16,444 bases of DNA from Blautia sp. BIOML-A1 (GCF_009883055.1 NZ_WWVR01000049.1:1-16444); one strand, 5' to 3'; counted from the first letter of the stretch, positions 8,491-15,228 are shown. Made by a program: numbers and translations. Notes: generated from the sequence alone by a model not told the origin.

Positions 8491-8618
8491 AGAAGTTTCA
8501 GAGTTCATAAAAACTCCTTATTTCCATCACATAAGTGTCACAATTTCGACCTATATTGTTAGCTGTAAGCAACAGAAAGAAAAATCAAAATGGAAATAGA
8601 AGAGAGGACTTGATTTTT
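8491..8618 (+). other. Intergenic gap between permease and acidic protein genes
   Basis: The gap has only weak stem-loops: a 6-bp GAAACT/AGTTTC pair spanning the permease stop, a 5-bp GAGTT/AACTC pair, and a bulged 7-bp hairpin at 8557-8574. None has a proper T-run. TATATT at 8552-8557 could be a -10 box but has no good -35 partner. Whether the acidic protein gene is part of the exporter transcript is unresolved from sequence. Confidence 0.35.
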
Positions 8619-9527
8619 ATGAAACGTAAATATGCAGCTATGGTATTAGGACTGACACTGGCACTGACTTCAATGAATATGGCATATGCAGCAGATAAGG
8701 ATACAGATACTGCACAGACAACAGAGGCAGCAACTGAGGATGAAAATGCAGCTGCATCTGCAGATGCAGCAGATGAGACTGCTTCCCAGGAAGTCTATGG
8801 TGAAGTTACAGAAGTAGGAGAGGACAGCATTACGATCAATGTTGGTACCTTAAAAGAAGGCCAGGCTCCGGATGGTGAGAAACCGGACGATGCAAAAGAT
8901 GCCAAAGACGAAAAGGCTGATGACTCCAAAGATGAGAAAACAGATGATTCCAAGGACGAAAAGGCTGATGACTCTAAAGACGAGAAAGCCGATGATTCCA
9001 GCGATGCGGAATCAGCAGATGCAGCCTCTGAAGATAAAGGAGAAGTGCCTTCCATGCTGGATCTGACAGGAGAATCTCAGACAATTAAAGTAACAGACAC
9101 AACTACCTACGAAAAAGAAGCACAGCCTGAGAAACCAGAAGAAGCACCGGCAGCAGATGAGGCGCAGAAAGCCGATGATTCCAAGGACGCTGACAGTACA
9201 GATGAGAAATCAGATGATACTGAAAAAACAGATGATGCAGAGGCAGCAGACGAAAATGCCGAAGCAACAGATGACAGCGCAGATAAGGATGACGCAAAAG
9301 CACCGGAAATGAAGACAGAAGCCATTGCATTCTCTGATCTGAAGGTTGGTGATACCATCAAGGTTACTCTGGATAAAGATGGAAATGCAGCAGCAGTTGT
9401 TGTAATAAGTGCAGATGCACCGGAAGCAAAGGATGAAGCAGCACAGACAGAGGATAAGAAAGATGATGCATCCAAAGACGACAGTGCAGCAGCAGAAACA
9501 ACAGATGACAGTGCAGATGCTGAATGA
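8619..9527 (+). CDS. Secreted, highly acidic repeat-containing protein (split DUF5666-like domain)
   Basis: A 302-residue protein with a classical signal peptide (KRK, hydrophobic core, cleavage expected after AYA at residue 24). The mature part is dominated by Asp, Glu, Ala, Lys and Ser. Three short beta-rich segments stand out from the acidic filler: VYGEVTEVGEDSITINVG (about 59-76), ESQTIKVTDTTTYEKE (about 152-167) and the FSDLKVGDTIKVTLDKDG stretch (about 238-255). In that order they resemble the strands of a DUF5666-type small beta-barrel cut by two acidic inserts (80-145 and 168-230). This assignment is my inference. The start at 8619 has GAGAGGA about 10 nt upstream and gives the signal peptide; a longer frame from 8535 would bury it. 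It follows the MacAB-like operon by 128 bp and could be co-expressed. Function unknown. Confidence 0.8.
   Translation: MKRKYAAMVLGLTLALTSMNMAYAADKDTDTAQTTEAATEDENAAASADAADETASQEVYGEVTEVGEDSITINVGTLKEGQAPDGEKPDDAKDAKDEKADDSKDEKTDDSKDEKADDSKDEKADDSSDAESADAASEDKGEVPSMLDLTGESQTIKVTDTTTYEKEAQPEKPEEAPAADEAQKADDSKDADSTDEKSDDTEKTDDAEAADENAEATDDSADKDDAKAPEMKTEAIAFSDLKVGDTIKVTLDKDGNAAAVVVISADAPEAKDEAAQTEDKKDDASKDDSAAAETTDDSADAE
8907..9002 (+). repeat. 24-nt coding tandem repeat in the acidic protein gene
   Basis: Four consecutive units encode DEKADDSK, DEKTDDSK, DEKADDSK and DEKADDSS (residues 97-128). The units differ mainly at synonymous positions, so the protein repeat appears older or more constrained than the DNA repeat. 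Copy number could vary by slippage. Confidence 0.85.
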
Positions 9528-9582
9528 TCACAAATCAAAATGCAGCGTACAACCATTGACATAGAATCCGTATAAAGATAAA

Positions 9583-9626
9583 AGACAGAGAAATGACCGG
9601 TAGAGATTCCGGTCATTTTTCTGTCT
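9583..9626. terminator. Long bidirectional terminator between the acidic protein gene and sdaAA
   Basis: Arms 9583-9600 and 9609-9626 pair over 18 bp with one G-U wobble around an 8-nt loop. The inner 9-10 bp (ATGACCGG/CCGGTCAT) with the following T-run at 9616-9620 forms the terminator for the plus strand; the A-run on the left arm serves the convergent sda operon. Confidence 0.85.
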
Positions 9627-9642
9627 GTAGATAATTCTGTTT

Positions 9643-10512
9643 TTATTCGCACATATGACAGGCCTCGCAGGCAGAAGGGGCAGCTGCACAGCCGCCAAGT
9701 GCAGTCTCTCGCAGCTCCGCAGGGAGTTTTCTGCCTACGGTGTACATGATCGTGATCATTTCATCGAGAGGGATAAGCTGTGTGATGCCTGCAAGAGCCA
9801 TCTCAGCAGCGACCAGGGCGATGGAAACACCGGAAGCATTGCGGTTCTGGCAGGGATATTCTACCAGTCCGCCAACCGGGTCACATACGAGTCCGAGCAT
9901 ATTCATAAGGACTGTGGAAGCAGCATAGGTACACTGCAGTGGAGTGCCTCCCATCAGTTCTGTGGCAGCGGAGGCAGCCATGGCAGCCGCAACACCTGTT
10001 TCTGCCTGGCAGCCACCTACAGCACCGGCAACAGTTGCATTTCGCATGGCAAGATATCCGATTGCTCCGGCATTAAAAAGAACTTTTTCTGTTTCTTCAT
10101 CAGAAAAATGATAAATTTCCTGAAGGGCAAGGAGAAGGCCGGGAACAATACCGGCAGAACCGGCAGTAGGTGAGGCTACGATCAGTCCCATGGAAGCGTT
10201 GGTCTCCAGAGTTGCCATTGCGTAGGTGATTGCTTTTTCGAGCACATCTCCGCAGATTCCTTTCCCGGAGGCAAGATGTTCGGAGAGTTTCTGTGCCTCT
10301 CCGCCGATCAGTCCGCCCATAGATTTTACAGGAGATTTTATCGGGGAAAAGGCAGCATCTTTCATAATTTCGAGAACACGCTTCATTTGTGAATCGACGG
10401 AGTCAGCAGTTGATTCGCCGACAGTAATTTCCCGCTGACGCATAATCTCGGAAATTGGAAGCTGATGTTCTTCGCAGAGTGCCAGAAGCTCCTGTGCATT
10501 TCTAAAATCCAT
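9643..10512 (-). CDS. sdaAA: L-serine dehydratase, iron-sulfur-dependent, alpha subunit
   Basis: The catalytic chain of the [4Fe-4S] enzyme that converts L-serine to pyruvate and ammonia in the cytoplasm, 289 residues as usual for the two-chain form. Cluster cysteines are C168 (GGCQAETG), C210 (CDPVGG) and C221 (YPCQNRN); their spacing of 42 and 11 equals that of the three cluster cysteines known in the single-chain Legionella enzyme. The C-terminus reads CEACHMCE, with a penultimate cysteine (C288) placed like the tail cysteine that enters the active site of that enzyme. The GSAGIVPG loop and helical core are typical. Start supported by AAGGGAG upstream. It follows sdaAB by 17 bp in one operon. 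The open cluster makes such enzymes oxygen-sensitive, which fits an anaerobe. Confidence 0.96.
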   Translation of the reverse strand: MDFRNAQELLALCEEHQLPISEIMRQREITVGESTADSVDSQMKRVLEIMKDAAFSPIKSPVKSMGGLIGGEAQKLSEHLASGKGICGDVLEKAITYAMATLETNASMGLIVASPTAGSAGIVPGLLLALQEIYHFSDEETEKVLFNAGAIGYLAMRNATVAGAVGGCQAETGVAAAMAASAATELMGGTPLQCTYAASTVLMNMLGLVCDPVGGLVEYPCQNRNASGVSIALVAAEMALAGITQLIPLDEMITIMYTVGRKLPAELRETALGGCAAAPSACEACHMCE

Positions 10513-10529
10513 AATAAAAATCTCCCTTC

Positions 10530-11198
10530 TTACATCTGAACGATCATGACTTCATGAATATTTATATTCTGGCGGATCGTGTCTCCAATGTCTTCCGGAA
10601 GCTGTCCGTCGGATTCTACGATCGTATAGGCAATCTCACCCTTGGATTCACGAAAAAGACGCATAAAAGCAATATTTACGTTTCGATCACTGAGGCATTT
10701 AGTGATATATGCGATGACGCCCGGTTTGTCCTGATGGATTACGATCACAGCACTGTAGTCTCCGGTGAAATCCACCTGCACAGAGTTGATCCTTACGATA
10801 CGGACCTTGCCTCCACCCAGAGATTCACCGCGCACCGTCATTTCCTGGCCTTTTTCATTTACCATATGAATATCCACCGTGTTGGGGTGAAGGTCTGTTT
10901 CCACTTCATTCGGTGTAAAAGTAAATTCGAGCCCTTTTTTTTCTGCAATTTCAAAGGAGTTTCGGATACGCATATCGTCGGTGGAAAATCCCATGATACC
11001 GCCGAGAAGTGCACGGTCGGTACCATGTCCCTTATAAGTTCTGGAAAAAGAACCATACAGTGTGAAGTCAACTTTTTTCAGTGGACCATGGATCATTTTC
11101 TGTGCGAGAAAACCGATGCGGGTAGCACCGGCTGTGTGGGAACTGGAAGGACCAATCATATTTGGTCCCATTACATCAAATACGCTGATAAAAGACAT
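10530..11198 (-). CDS. sdaAB: L-serine dehydratase, iron-sulfur-dependent, beta subunit
   Basis: The partner chain of the serine dehydratase, 222 residues. The N-terminal domain carries GPNMIGPSSSHTAGA (about 11-25), the conserved SSSHT loop expected to line the serine site. An ACT domain occupies about 148-222 (VIVIHQDKPGVIAYITKCLS), a fold that often binds amino acids and here could serve allosteric or dimer contacts. AGGAGA lies about 7 nt before the ATG. It is the first gene of a two-gene operon with sdaAA. The neighbouring tRNA-Arg gene is transcribed in the opposite direction from the shared A/T-rich intergenic region. Confidence 0.96.
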   Translation of the reverse strand: MSFISVFDVMGPNMIGPSSSHTAGATRIGFLAQKMIHGPLKKVDFTLYGSFSRTYKGHGTDRALLGGIMGFSTDDMRIRNSFEIAEKKGLEFTFTPNEVETDLHPNTVDIHMVNEKGQEMTVRGESLGGGKVRIVRINSVQVDFTGDYSAVIVIHQDKPGVIAYITKCLSDRNVNIAFMRLFRESKGEIAYTIVESDGQLPEDIGDTIRQNINIHEVMIVQM

Positions 11199-11260
11199 GT
11201 CGGATCTCCTGTATCTATAATATTTGTGATAGGAATACGTCTCTGATTCCCTGTGATTTT

Positions 11261-11269
11261 ATTGTATCA
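11261..11269 (-). promoter_or_regulatory. Candidate extended -10 promoter of the sda operon
   Basis: On the minus strand the sequence TGATACAAT gives an extended -10 element (TGn followed by TACAAT). No good -35 box lies 17 bp upstream; instead there is a long A/T tract (about 11270-11306) that could act as an UP-like element. Initiation would lie near 11254. Confidence 0.45.
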
Positions 11270-11311
11270 TGAAAATAAAAATAAAAAAATAAAATTTTTT
11301 TAAAAAAGGTG

Positions 11312-11340
11312 TTGACAAAAGAGCATTTATAATATAGAAT
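11312..11340 (+). promoter_or_regulatory. Promoter of the tRNA-Arg gene
   Basis: TTGACA (11312-11317) and TAGAAT (11335-11340) are separated by exactly 17 bp, a near-consensus housekeeping promoter. A TATAAT at 11328-11333 is only 10 bp from the -35 box and is not in register. The start point is expected near 11347, about 37 nt before the mature tRNA. Confidence 0.75.
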
Positions 11341-11348
11341 ACATTTTG

Positions 11349-11371
11349 TTGTGAGCGACAAGTACTCACAA
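11349..11371 (+). other. Hairpin in the tRNA-Arg 5' leader
   Basis: TTGTGAG (11349-11355) and CTCACAA (11365-11371) form a 7-bp stem with a 9-nt loop. It begins at about the predicted transcription start and ends 12 nt before the tRNA. It would be removed by RNase P with the leader. No function can be assigned. Confidence 0.4.
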
Positions 11372-11383
11372 AACAAAAGAGAT

Positions 11384-11457
11384 GTGCGTTTAGCTCAGCT
11401 GGATAGAGCGTTTGGCTACGGACCAAAAGGTCGGGGGTTCGAATCCTCTAACGCACG
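11384..11457 (+). tRNA. tRNA-Arg, anticodon ACG
   Basis: A complete cloverleaf is visible: acceptor stem GTGCGTT/AACGCAC, D-arm GCTC/GAGC, anticodon stem TTTGG/CCAAA with loop CTACGGA (anticodon ACG, read as inosine-containing ICG after deamination), a five-base variable region and a T-arm GGGGG/CCTCT with loop TTCGAAT including two G-U pairs. The discriminator base is G and CCA is not encoded. It reads CGU, CGC and CGA codons. A strong promoter precedes it and a 17-bp-stem terminator follows within 6 nt, so it is a single-gene transcript. Confidence 0.95.
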
Positions 11458-11462
11458 CTAAT

Positions 11463-11501
11463 AAAAAATAAGACACAGCGTTAAGCTGTGTCTTATTTTT
11501 T
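11463..11501 (+). terminator. Intrinsic terminator of tRNA-Arg
   Basis: Perfect 17-bp stem (11463-11479 with 11485-11501) and a 5-nt loop; the A-rich start and T-rich end of the stem give the T-tract. It is close to symmetric and may work in both directions. Confidence 0.9.
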
Positions 11502-11600
11502 GTTCGAGTCCGGGTCGGACTCGAACGGGTTCGATCTTCGCTCCGCTTCGGTCGTTGCTAAACGCGTGCCACTGGCACGCAGCAACCTCTAACGCACGTT
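11502..11600 (+). repeat. Hairpin-rich tRNA-tail element with a 13-nt copy of the tRNA-Arg 3' end
   Basis: The segment contains three parts. First, GTTCGAGTCC/GGACTCGAAC (11502-11511 with 11517-11526), a perfect 10-bp inverted repeat whose arms read like tRNA T-loop sequence. Second, GGGTTCGA (11527-11534), matching the T-arm start of the upstream tRNA. Third, CCTCTAACGCACG (11586-11598), identical to tRNA bases 11445-11457. Between parts two and three lies a GC-rich stretch ending in a long bulged hairpin: GTTGCT (11554-11559) plus GCGTGCC (11564-11570) pair with GGCACGC (11574-11580) plus AGCAAC (11581-11586). It looks like a tRNA 3' end whose T-arm was interrupted or rebuilt. It could be a second tRNA-Arg remnant or an attachment-site scar; the origin is inferred. 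Confidence 0.6.
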
Positions 11601-11606
11601 ATGGCG

Positions 11607-11649
11607 AAAAGTCGGAAACTTTGAAAAATCAATGGTTTCCGGCTTTTTT
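11607..11649 (+). terminator. Second intrinsic terminator after the tRNA-tail element
   Basis: AAAGTCGGAAAC-type arm (about 11607-11619) pairs with GTTTCCGGCTTT (from 11635) through about 12-13 bp with one wobble; a T-run ends at 11649. It would stop any transcript passing the first terminator and insulates the response regulator gene. Confidence 0.8.
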
Positions 11650-11707
11650 GTGATTCATTGGCATTAGCAAATGTACAGATGCATAAGGAATAAGATATCC
11701 ATACATA

Positions 11708-11736
11708 TAGACGTGAGATATAAAAAAAGCTATACT
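11708..11736 (+). promoter_or_regulatory. Candidate promoter of the two-component operon
   Basis: TAGACG (11708-11713, four of six -35 bases) and TATACT (11731-11736, five of six -10 bases) with a 17-bp spacer. Initiation would be about 25 nt before the response regulator start codon. Confidence 0.55.
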
Positions 11737-11766
11737 GTAGAAAAAGTACCAGAGGTGGCAGCAGGA

Positions 11767-12426
11767 ATGAAGAATAAAATTTTGGTAATCGAGGACGACC
11801 GTGCAATTTCAGAATTGTTGTGCATGAATCTGGAAGCGGCAGGATATGAGACTGTGGCAGTTTATGATGGGGAAGAAGCCCAGCGGCTGCTCTTATGGCA
11901 TGAGGATGCAGATATGGCAGTGGTGGATATTATGCTGCCGGGAAAAAACGGGTTTGCACTGATGGAGGATTTTAAAAAGAAGGAGCTTCCGGTGTTCTAT
12001 CTGACTGCAAAGGATGATGTGGCTTCCAAGGTGAAGGGATTAAAGTTGGGTGCGGAAGATTATATGGTAAAACCTTTTGAGATGCTAGAACTTCTGGTAC
12101 GCATTGAGAAGGTGCTGGAGAGGACGGGACGGGCAAAGAAAGTCTTAACGGTCCGGAACATCCTAGTGGACATGCAAAGCCATCAGGTCTACAAAGACGG
12201 GCTTCCGGTAAGCCTAAAGCCAATGGAATATGACCTCTTTGTGCTGCTCCTGCAAAATAAGAACATTGCGCTTGGAAGGGAAGAACTGTTAAAACGGGTC
12301 TGGGGAGAAAACTACCTGGGGGAAAGCAGGACGGTGGATGTCCATATCGGACAGCTCAGAAAAAAACTGGAACTTTATGATGAGATCAAGACGATCCCGA
12401 AGCTTGGATACCGTCTGGAGGAATAA
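11767..12426 (+). CDS. Response regulator, OmpR/PhoB family
   Basis: A 219-residue DNA-binding response regulator. The receiver domain (1-115) has acidic D10/D11, phospho-acceptor D54 in VVDIMLPG, T80 and K102 in VKPFE, so phosphorylation chemistry is intact. A winged-helix trans-activation domain spans about 125-219, with the recognition segment ESRTVDVHIGQLRKKL and final wing IPKLGYRLEE. The ATG at 11767 gives the canonical KILVIEDD start and has GAGGTGG 8 nt upstream; the open frame reaches back to 11671 but without a suitable site. The histidine kinase gene starts 2 nt after the stop, so the pair is coupled. Targets are unknown; the downstream lipoprotein gene is the nearest candidate. 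Confidence 0.94.
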   Translation: MKNKILVIEDDRAISELLCMNLEAAGYETVAVYDGEEAQRLLLWHEDADMAVVDIMLPGKNGFALMEDFKKKELPVFYLTAKDDVASKVKGLKLGAEDYMVKPFEMLELLVRIEKVLERTGRAKKVLTVRNILVDMQSHQVYKDGLPVSLKPMEYDLFVLLLQNKNIALGREELLKRVWGENYLGESRTVDVHIGQLRKKLELYDEIKTIPKLGYRLEE

Positions 12427-12428
12427 GT

Positions 12429-13688
12429 ATGAAGCTGTGGAAACGGACAGTACTTCTTATGTTGGTAACCTTATTGTGCGCGTTGATCCCGGTGGGTGCA
12501 TTAAGCATTTATGTCACAGGAAAACGAAGCCTCAATAATGCCGCAGAGACCTACGGAAGACAGCTGGAAAATGGCAAGATACTCCTGGAACAATTTTGGG
12601 ACAACAGCAAATATGAGCAGATGTCAGAGACTGGAAAGAAGGCCTATATGGGATTTCAATTTCAACGATGCTGTGGGTCCGGCATGGCGCTGATCGATAA
12701 GAAAAGTAGTACCGCTATTGAAAACCTGACAGATTATGAAGTGGTTGGGATTGAAAATCTGGGCCTGAAGAATGAAAAAGATCCATATGCCTACAAGATA
12801 CAGAAACTGGGGAAGAAATACCTTCTTCTTCAAAAAGTAGCTTTATCTAAACCAGAAGGATACGAAGTCCTCTCCGTCCGGGAAGTCACAGGACTCTTCA
12901 CAGAGCTGAGGCAGACCGCTGTCTGGTTTGCCGGAATCTATCTGGCAGTGTTTCTGATGGCAGGATTTTTTATTTATATGATGATGAAAAGAACCGTGGA
13001 ACGGATGGAGAAACTGCAGGAAGTGGCGGAGAAACAGGAACTGCTCATGGGGGCACTTTCCCATGAAATGCGTACCCCGTTAACGTCCATTATCGGATAT
13101 TCGGATACCCTGCGACATGTAAAGCTGAAAGACGAACAGAAAGAACGGGCACTGGAACATATCAACCGGGAGGGAAAACGTCTGGAGGCTCTTTCGGGGA
13201 AAATGCTGCAGCTGCTGGGTCTTTATCAGAACCATGCCATACAGATGGAAATGACTCCAGCAGGTGACCTTTTAAAACAAGTCATTGATATGGAAAAGGA
13301 ACAGGCAGAGAAGAAAAATGTGCAGCTGAAGATGGAATATGAAGCATTTCTCATGAAGATGGATCCTGCCTTGATGGAAAGCCTTCTGGTAAACATGATT
13401 GACAATGCGCTAAAGGCTACGGATACAGGTGGGAGTATTCTGGTAAAAGCATATGAAACATCCGGAAAAAAGATTTTTGAGGTGTCCGACACCGGAATGG
13501 GGATTCCGGAAGAAGAACTGGGAAAGATTACAGATGCGTTTTATATGGTGGATAAGTCACGAAGCCGAAAAGAAGGCGGATCCGGACTTGGGCTGGCACT
13601 CTGTGTGAAGGTGGCAGAGATCCATGGCGGATTCCTGAAGATCGAAAGCCAGCCAGGAGAGGGGACAACGGTAAGAGCTGTCTTCTGA
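12429..13688 (+). CDS. Membrane sensor histidine kinase
   Basis: A 419-residue kinase partnering the preceding regulator. Membrane helices lie at about 8-29 and 163-186, flanking an extracytoplasmic sensor region of about 130 residues with no recognised ligand motif; it includes a CC pair at 81-82. There is no clear HAMP domain; a short helical linker leads to the H-box ALSHEMRTPLTS with H212. The ATPase domain has the N-box LVNMIDNALKA (N322, N326), G1 box SDTGMGIP (353-360) and G2 box GGSGLGLAL (383-391). All catalytic features are present. The start overlaps the regulator operon with GGAGG inside the preceding gene. A terminator lies about 46 bp after the stop. Confidence 0.93.
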   Translation: MKLWKRTVLLMLVTLLCALIPVGALSIYVTGKRSLNNAAETYGRQLENGKILLEQFWDNSKYEQMSETGKKAYMGFQFQRCCGSGMALIDKKSSTAIENLTDYEVVGIENLGLKNEKDPYAYKIQKLGKKYLLLQKVALSKPEGYEVLSVREVTGLFTELRQTAVWFAGIYLAVFLMAGFFIYMMMKRTVERMEKLQEVAEKQELLMGALSHEMRTPLTSIIGYSDTLRHVKLKDEQKERALEHINREGKRLEALSGKMLQLLGLYQNHAIQMEMTPAGDLLKQVIDMEKEQAEKKNVQLKMEYEAFLMKMDPALMESLLVNMIDNALKATDTGGSILVKAYETSGKKIFEVSDTGMGIPEEELGKITDAFYMVDKSRSRKEGGSGLGLALCVKVAEIHGGFLKIESQPGEGTTVRAVF

Positions 13689-13734
13689 TTTACAAGTTGT
13701 TTACATTTTGATGAATACATTGAAAAGGCAATAT

Positions 13735-13770
13735 GGTACTCTTTTCTCATAAGAAGAGGGTACCTTTTTT
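13735..13770 (+). terminator. Intrinsic terminator between histidine kinase and lipoprotein genes
   Basis: Arms 13735-13747 and 13752-13764 pair over 13 bp with two G-U wobbles around a CATA loop, followed by six T (13765-13770). Only 28 nt separate its T-run from the lipoprotein start codon. Confidence 0.85.
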
Positions 13771-13798
13771 AATACCGAAAGAAAAGGATGGAAAAAGG

Positions 13799-15172
13799 AT
13801 GAAGAAAATAAAAATGTTTATGGGAGCCGTTCTGTGTATGAATCTTTTGACATTATCCGGGTGTGACCGTGTTGTCCAGTCTGCTGTTGTGGAAGAAAAG
13901 GATCAGACAGAACAGAAAAAAGAAGAGAAAAAGGAAACAGTTCAGAAAACCGTTGCAGAACAGGTAGAGGCACCGGAAACATACCAGACAACGCTCCAGG
14001 CAGATCTAAGATCAGCGAACCGGGAGGATAAAGAAACCCCGATGAAATTTACCCTGACAGCGGATGCACCGGTAAAAGTGCCGGATGTAGATGCAATCTG
14101 TTTAAAAAAAGTAAAAAGATTGGCGATTCCTGAAGAAGAACAGAATAAAATAAAAGACACATTCGGAAAAGGACAGCCCATGCAGGAAGAGAAGAAGGAG
14201 AACGAACAGGCGGGGACGTATACAGTAGATGGACTGACCTATCGGTATTCTTATGTACAGAGCGAGCAGGTATCGGATGTGGAGGAACTTGGATTTCAGA
14301 TAGCGAAGTTTAGCTTTGACGATTGTGGGGACATGACCCTGGCATCAAGTGAGAAAAAAGAAAGGGAAGAACGCTTTCAAAATTATATAAAGGCAGGAAG
14401 CGGGAAAGTGCCTGAAAAGGAAGCAAAGGAGAAGGTTTCAGGTCTTGTGTCCGGAGACTGGGAGATATTTGAAAGTTCTTCAAAAGCACTTACTGAAGGA
14501 AGCACTACCCTGGAAAAAGATGACTTCATTTTTGAACGGATGATAGACGGGGTTCCGGTTAATTATGTAAGGGAAACCTCTCTGCCTGTTAATGAGCAGG
14601 CTCTTGAATGGGAAAATGAGGACGGAACACTTCATGAAGGACAATCTGAAGGATGGGAAAATGAAGTACTGACGATGGACTTTTGCAGTGGGACACTTCA
14701 GAGTTTTTTGCACAGAAATCCCATAGAAGCATCGAATGCTTCCGATGAGAGGCTGTTTTTACTTCCTTTTGATGAGGTCAAGGATATCTTTGAAAAAACG
14801 ATCACTTTGCAGGTCATGACAGAAGACAAGAATCGGATGATCGCTGTCGATGGAGGAAGCAACTACCGTTATCCGTCCATTGATGCACAGAGCGCGGAGA
14901 TAACCATAACAAAGGTACAGCTGGGTTATATGCGCATGCCAGACAGTGAAGGCAGCGATACTGAAGCAGTCCTGATCCCGGTGTGGGATTTTTATGGAAC
15001 ATGGACATCCGAAGAACCAGAGTATGAGTACGGAAATGGGGAGGATGGACTGGTTATGGGAGACGTGACGATGGATGATGCAGGTGTTTCACTTCTTACG
15101 ATCGATGCACGCGATGGCAGCGTGATACAAAGAGTACAGGCTGGGTGGGCAGTTTTTACAGGAAACAACTAA
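13799..15172 (+). CDS. Large putative lipoprotein of the two-component cassette
   Basis: A 457-residue surface protein with a lipoprotein signal: KKIK, hydrophobic core and lipobox LTLSGC with lipid-accepting C22. A charged Lys/Glu/Gln-rich linker (about 31-58) follows, then a mixed alpha/beta body with no motif I can name with certainty. Overall size and placement recall uncharacterised Firmicutes lipoproteins of the DUF6034 type; that is a recollection, not a match I can show. The start at 13799 was chosen because it gives the signal peptide and has AAAGGATGG/AAAAAGG upstream; the longer frame from 13733 runs through the terminator hairpin. Being encoded behind the kinase, it may be an accessory sensor or a target of the system. 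An IS200-like element begins 13 bp after its stop. Confidence 0.82.
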   Translation: MKKIKMFMGAVLCMNLLTLSGCDRVVQSAVVEEKDQTEQKKEEKKETVQKTVAEQVEAPETYQTTLQADLRSANREDKETPMKFTLTADAPVKVPDVDAICLKKVKRLAIPEEEQNKIKDTFGKGQPMQEEKKENEQAGTYTVDGLTYRYSYVQSEQVSDVEELGFQIAKFSFDDCGDMTLASSEKKEREERFQNYIKAGSGKVPEKEAKEKVSGLVSGDWEIFESSSKALTEGSTTLEKDDFIFERMIDGVPVNYVRETSLPVNEQALEWENEDGTLHEGQSEGWENEVLTMDFCSGTLQSFLHRNPIEASNASDERLFLLPFDEVKDIFEKTITLQVMTEDKNRMIAVDGGSNYRYPSIDAQSAEITITKVQLGYMRMPDSEGSDTEAVLIPVWDFYGTWTSEEPEYEYGNGEDGLVMGDVTMDDAGVSLLTIDARDGSVIQRVQAGWAVFTGNN

Positions 15173-15185
15173 ATATTTATCCAAT

Positions 15186-15228
15186 GTGTCGTAAAACCCC
15201 TTGCTTTAGCTATGGGGATATAAGACAC
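15186..15228 (+). repeat. Left-end subterminal hairpin of the IS element
   Basis: Nested pairing: GTGTC (15186-15190) with GACAC (15224-15228), and CCCC (15197-15200) with GGGG (15214-15217), plus an inner GCT/AGC pair at 15203-15210. A CCCC-TTGCTTTAGC-GGGG structure is common at left ends of IS200/IS605 elements and is the type recognised by the transposase. Confidence 0.65.

Noticed and set aside
8907..9002. Possible CRISPR-like regular repeat
   Set aside because: The 24-nt units are directly adjacent with no spacers, are in frame within a gene, and vary at synonymous positions, so this is a protein-coding tandem repeat.
8795..9055. Minus-strand frame encoding a Ser/Ala/Phe repeat protein
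   Set aside because: The repeat is the complement of the acidic tandem repeat on the plus strand; it has no start context of its own.
10554..11246. Plus-strand open frame (230 residues) opposite sdaAB
   Set aside because: It mirrors the codon pattern of the well-supported sdaAB gene and its translation has no family features.
11502..11600. Second complete tRNA gene behind tRNA-Arg
   Set aside because: Only T-arm-like pieces and the 3' acceptor strand are present; no D-arm, anticodon arm or matching 5' acceptor strand can be folded.
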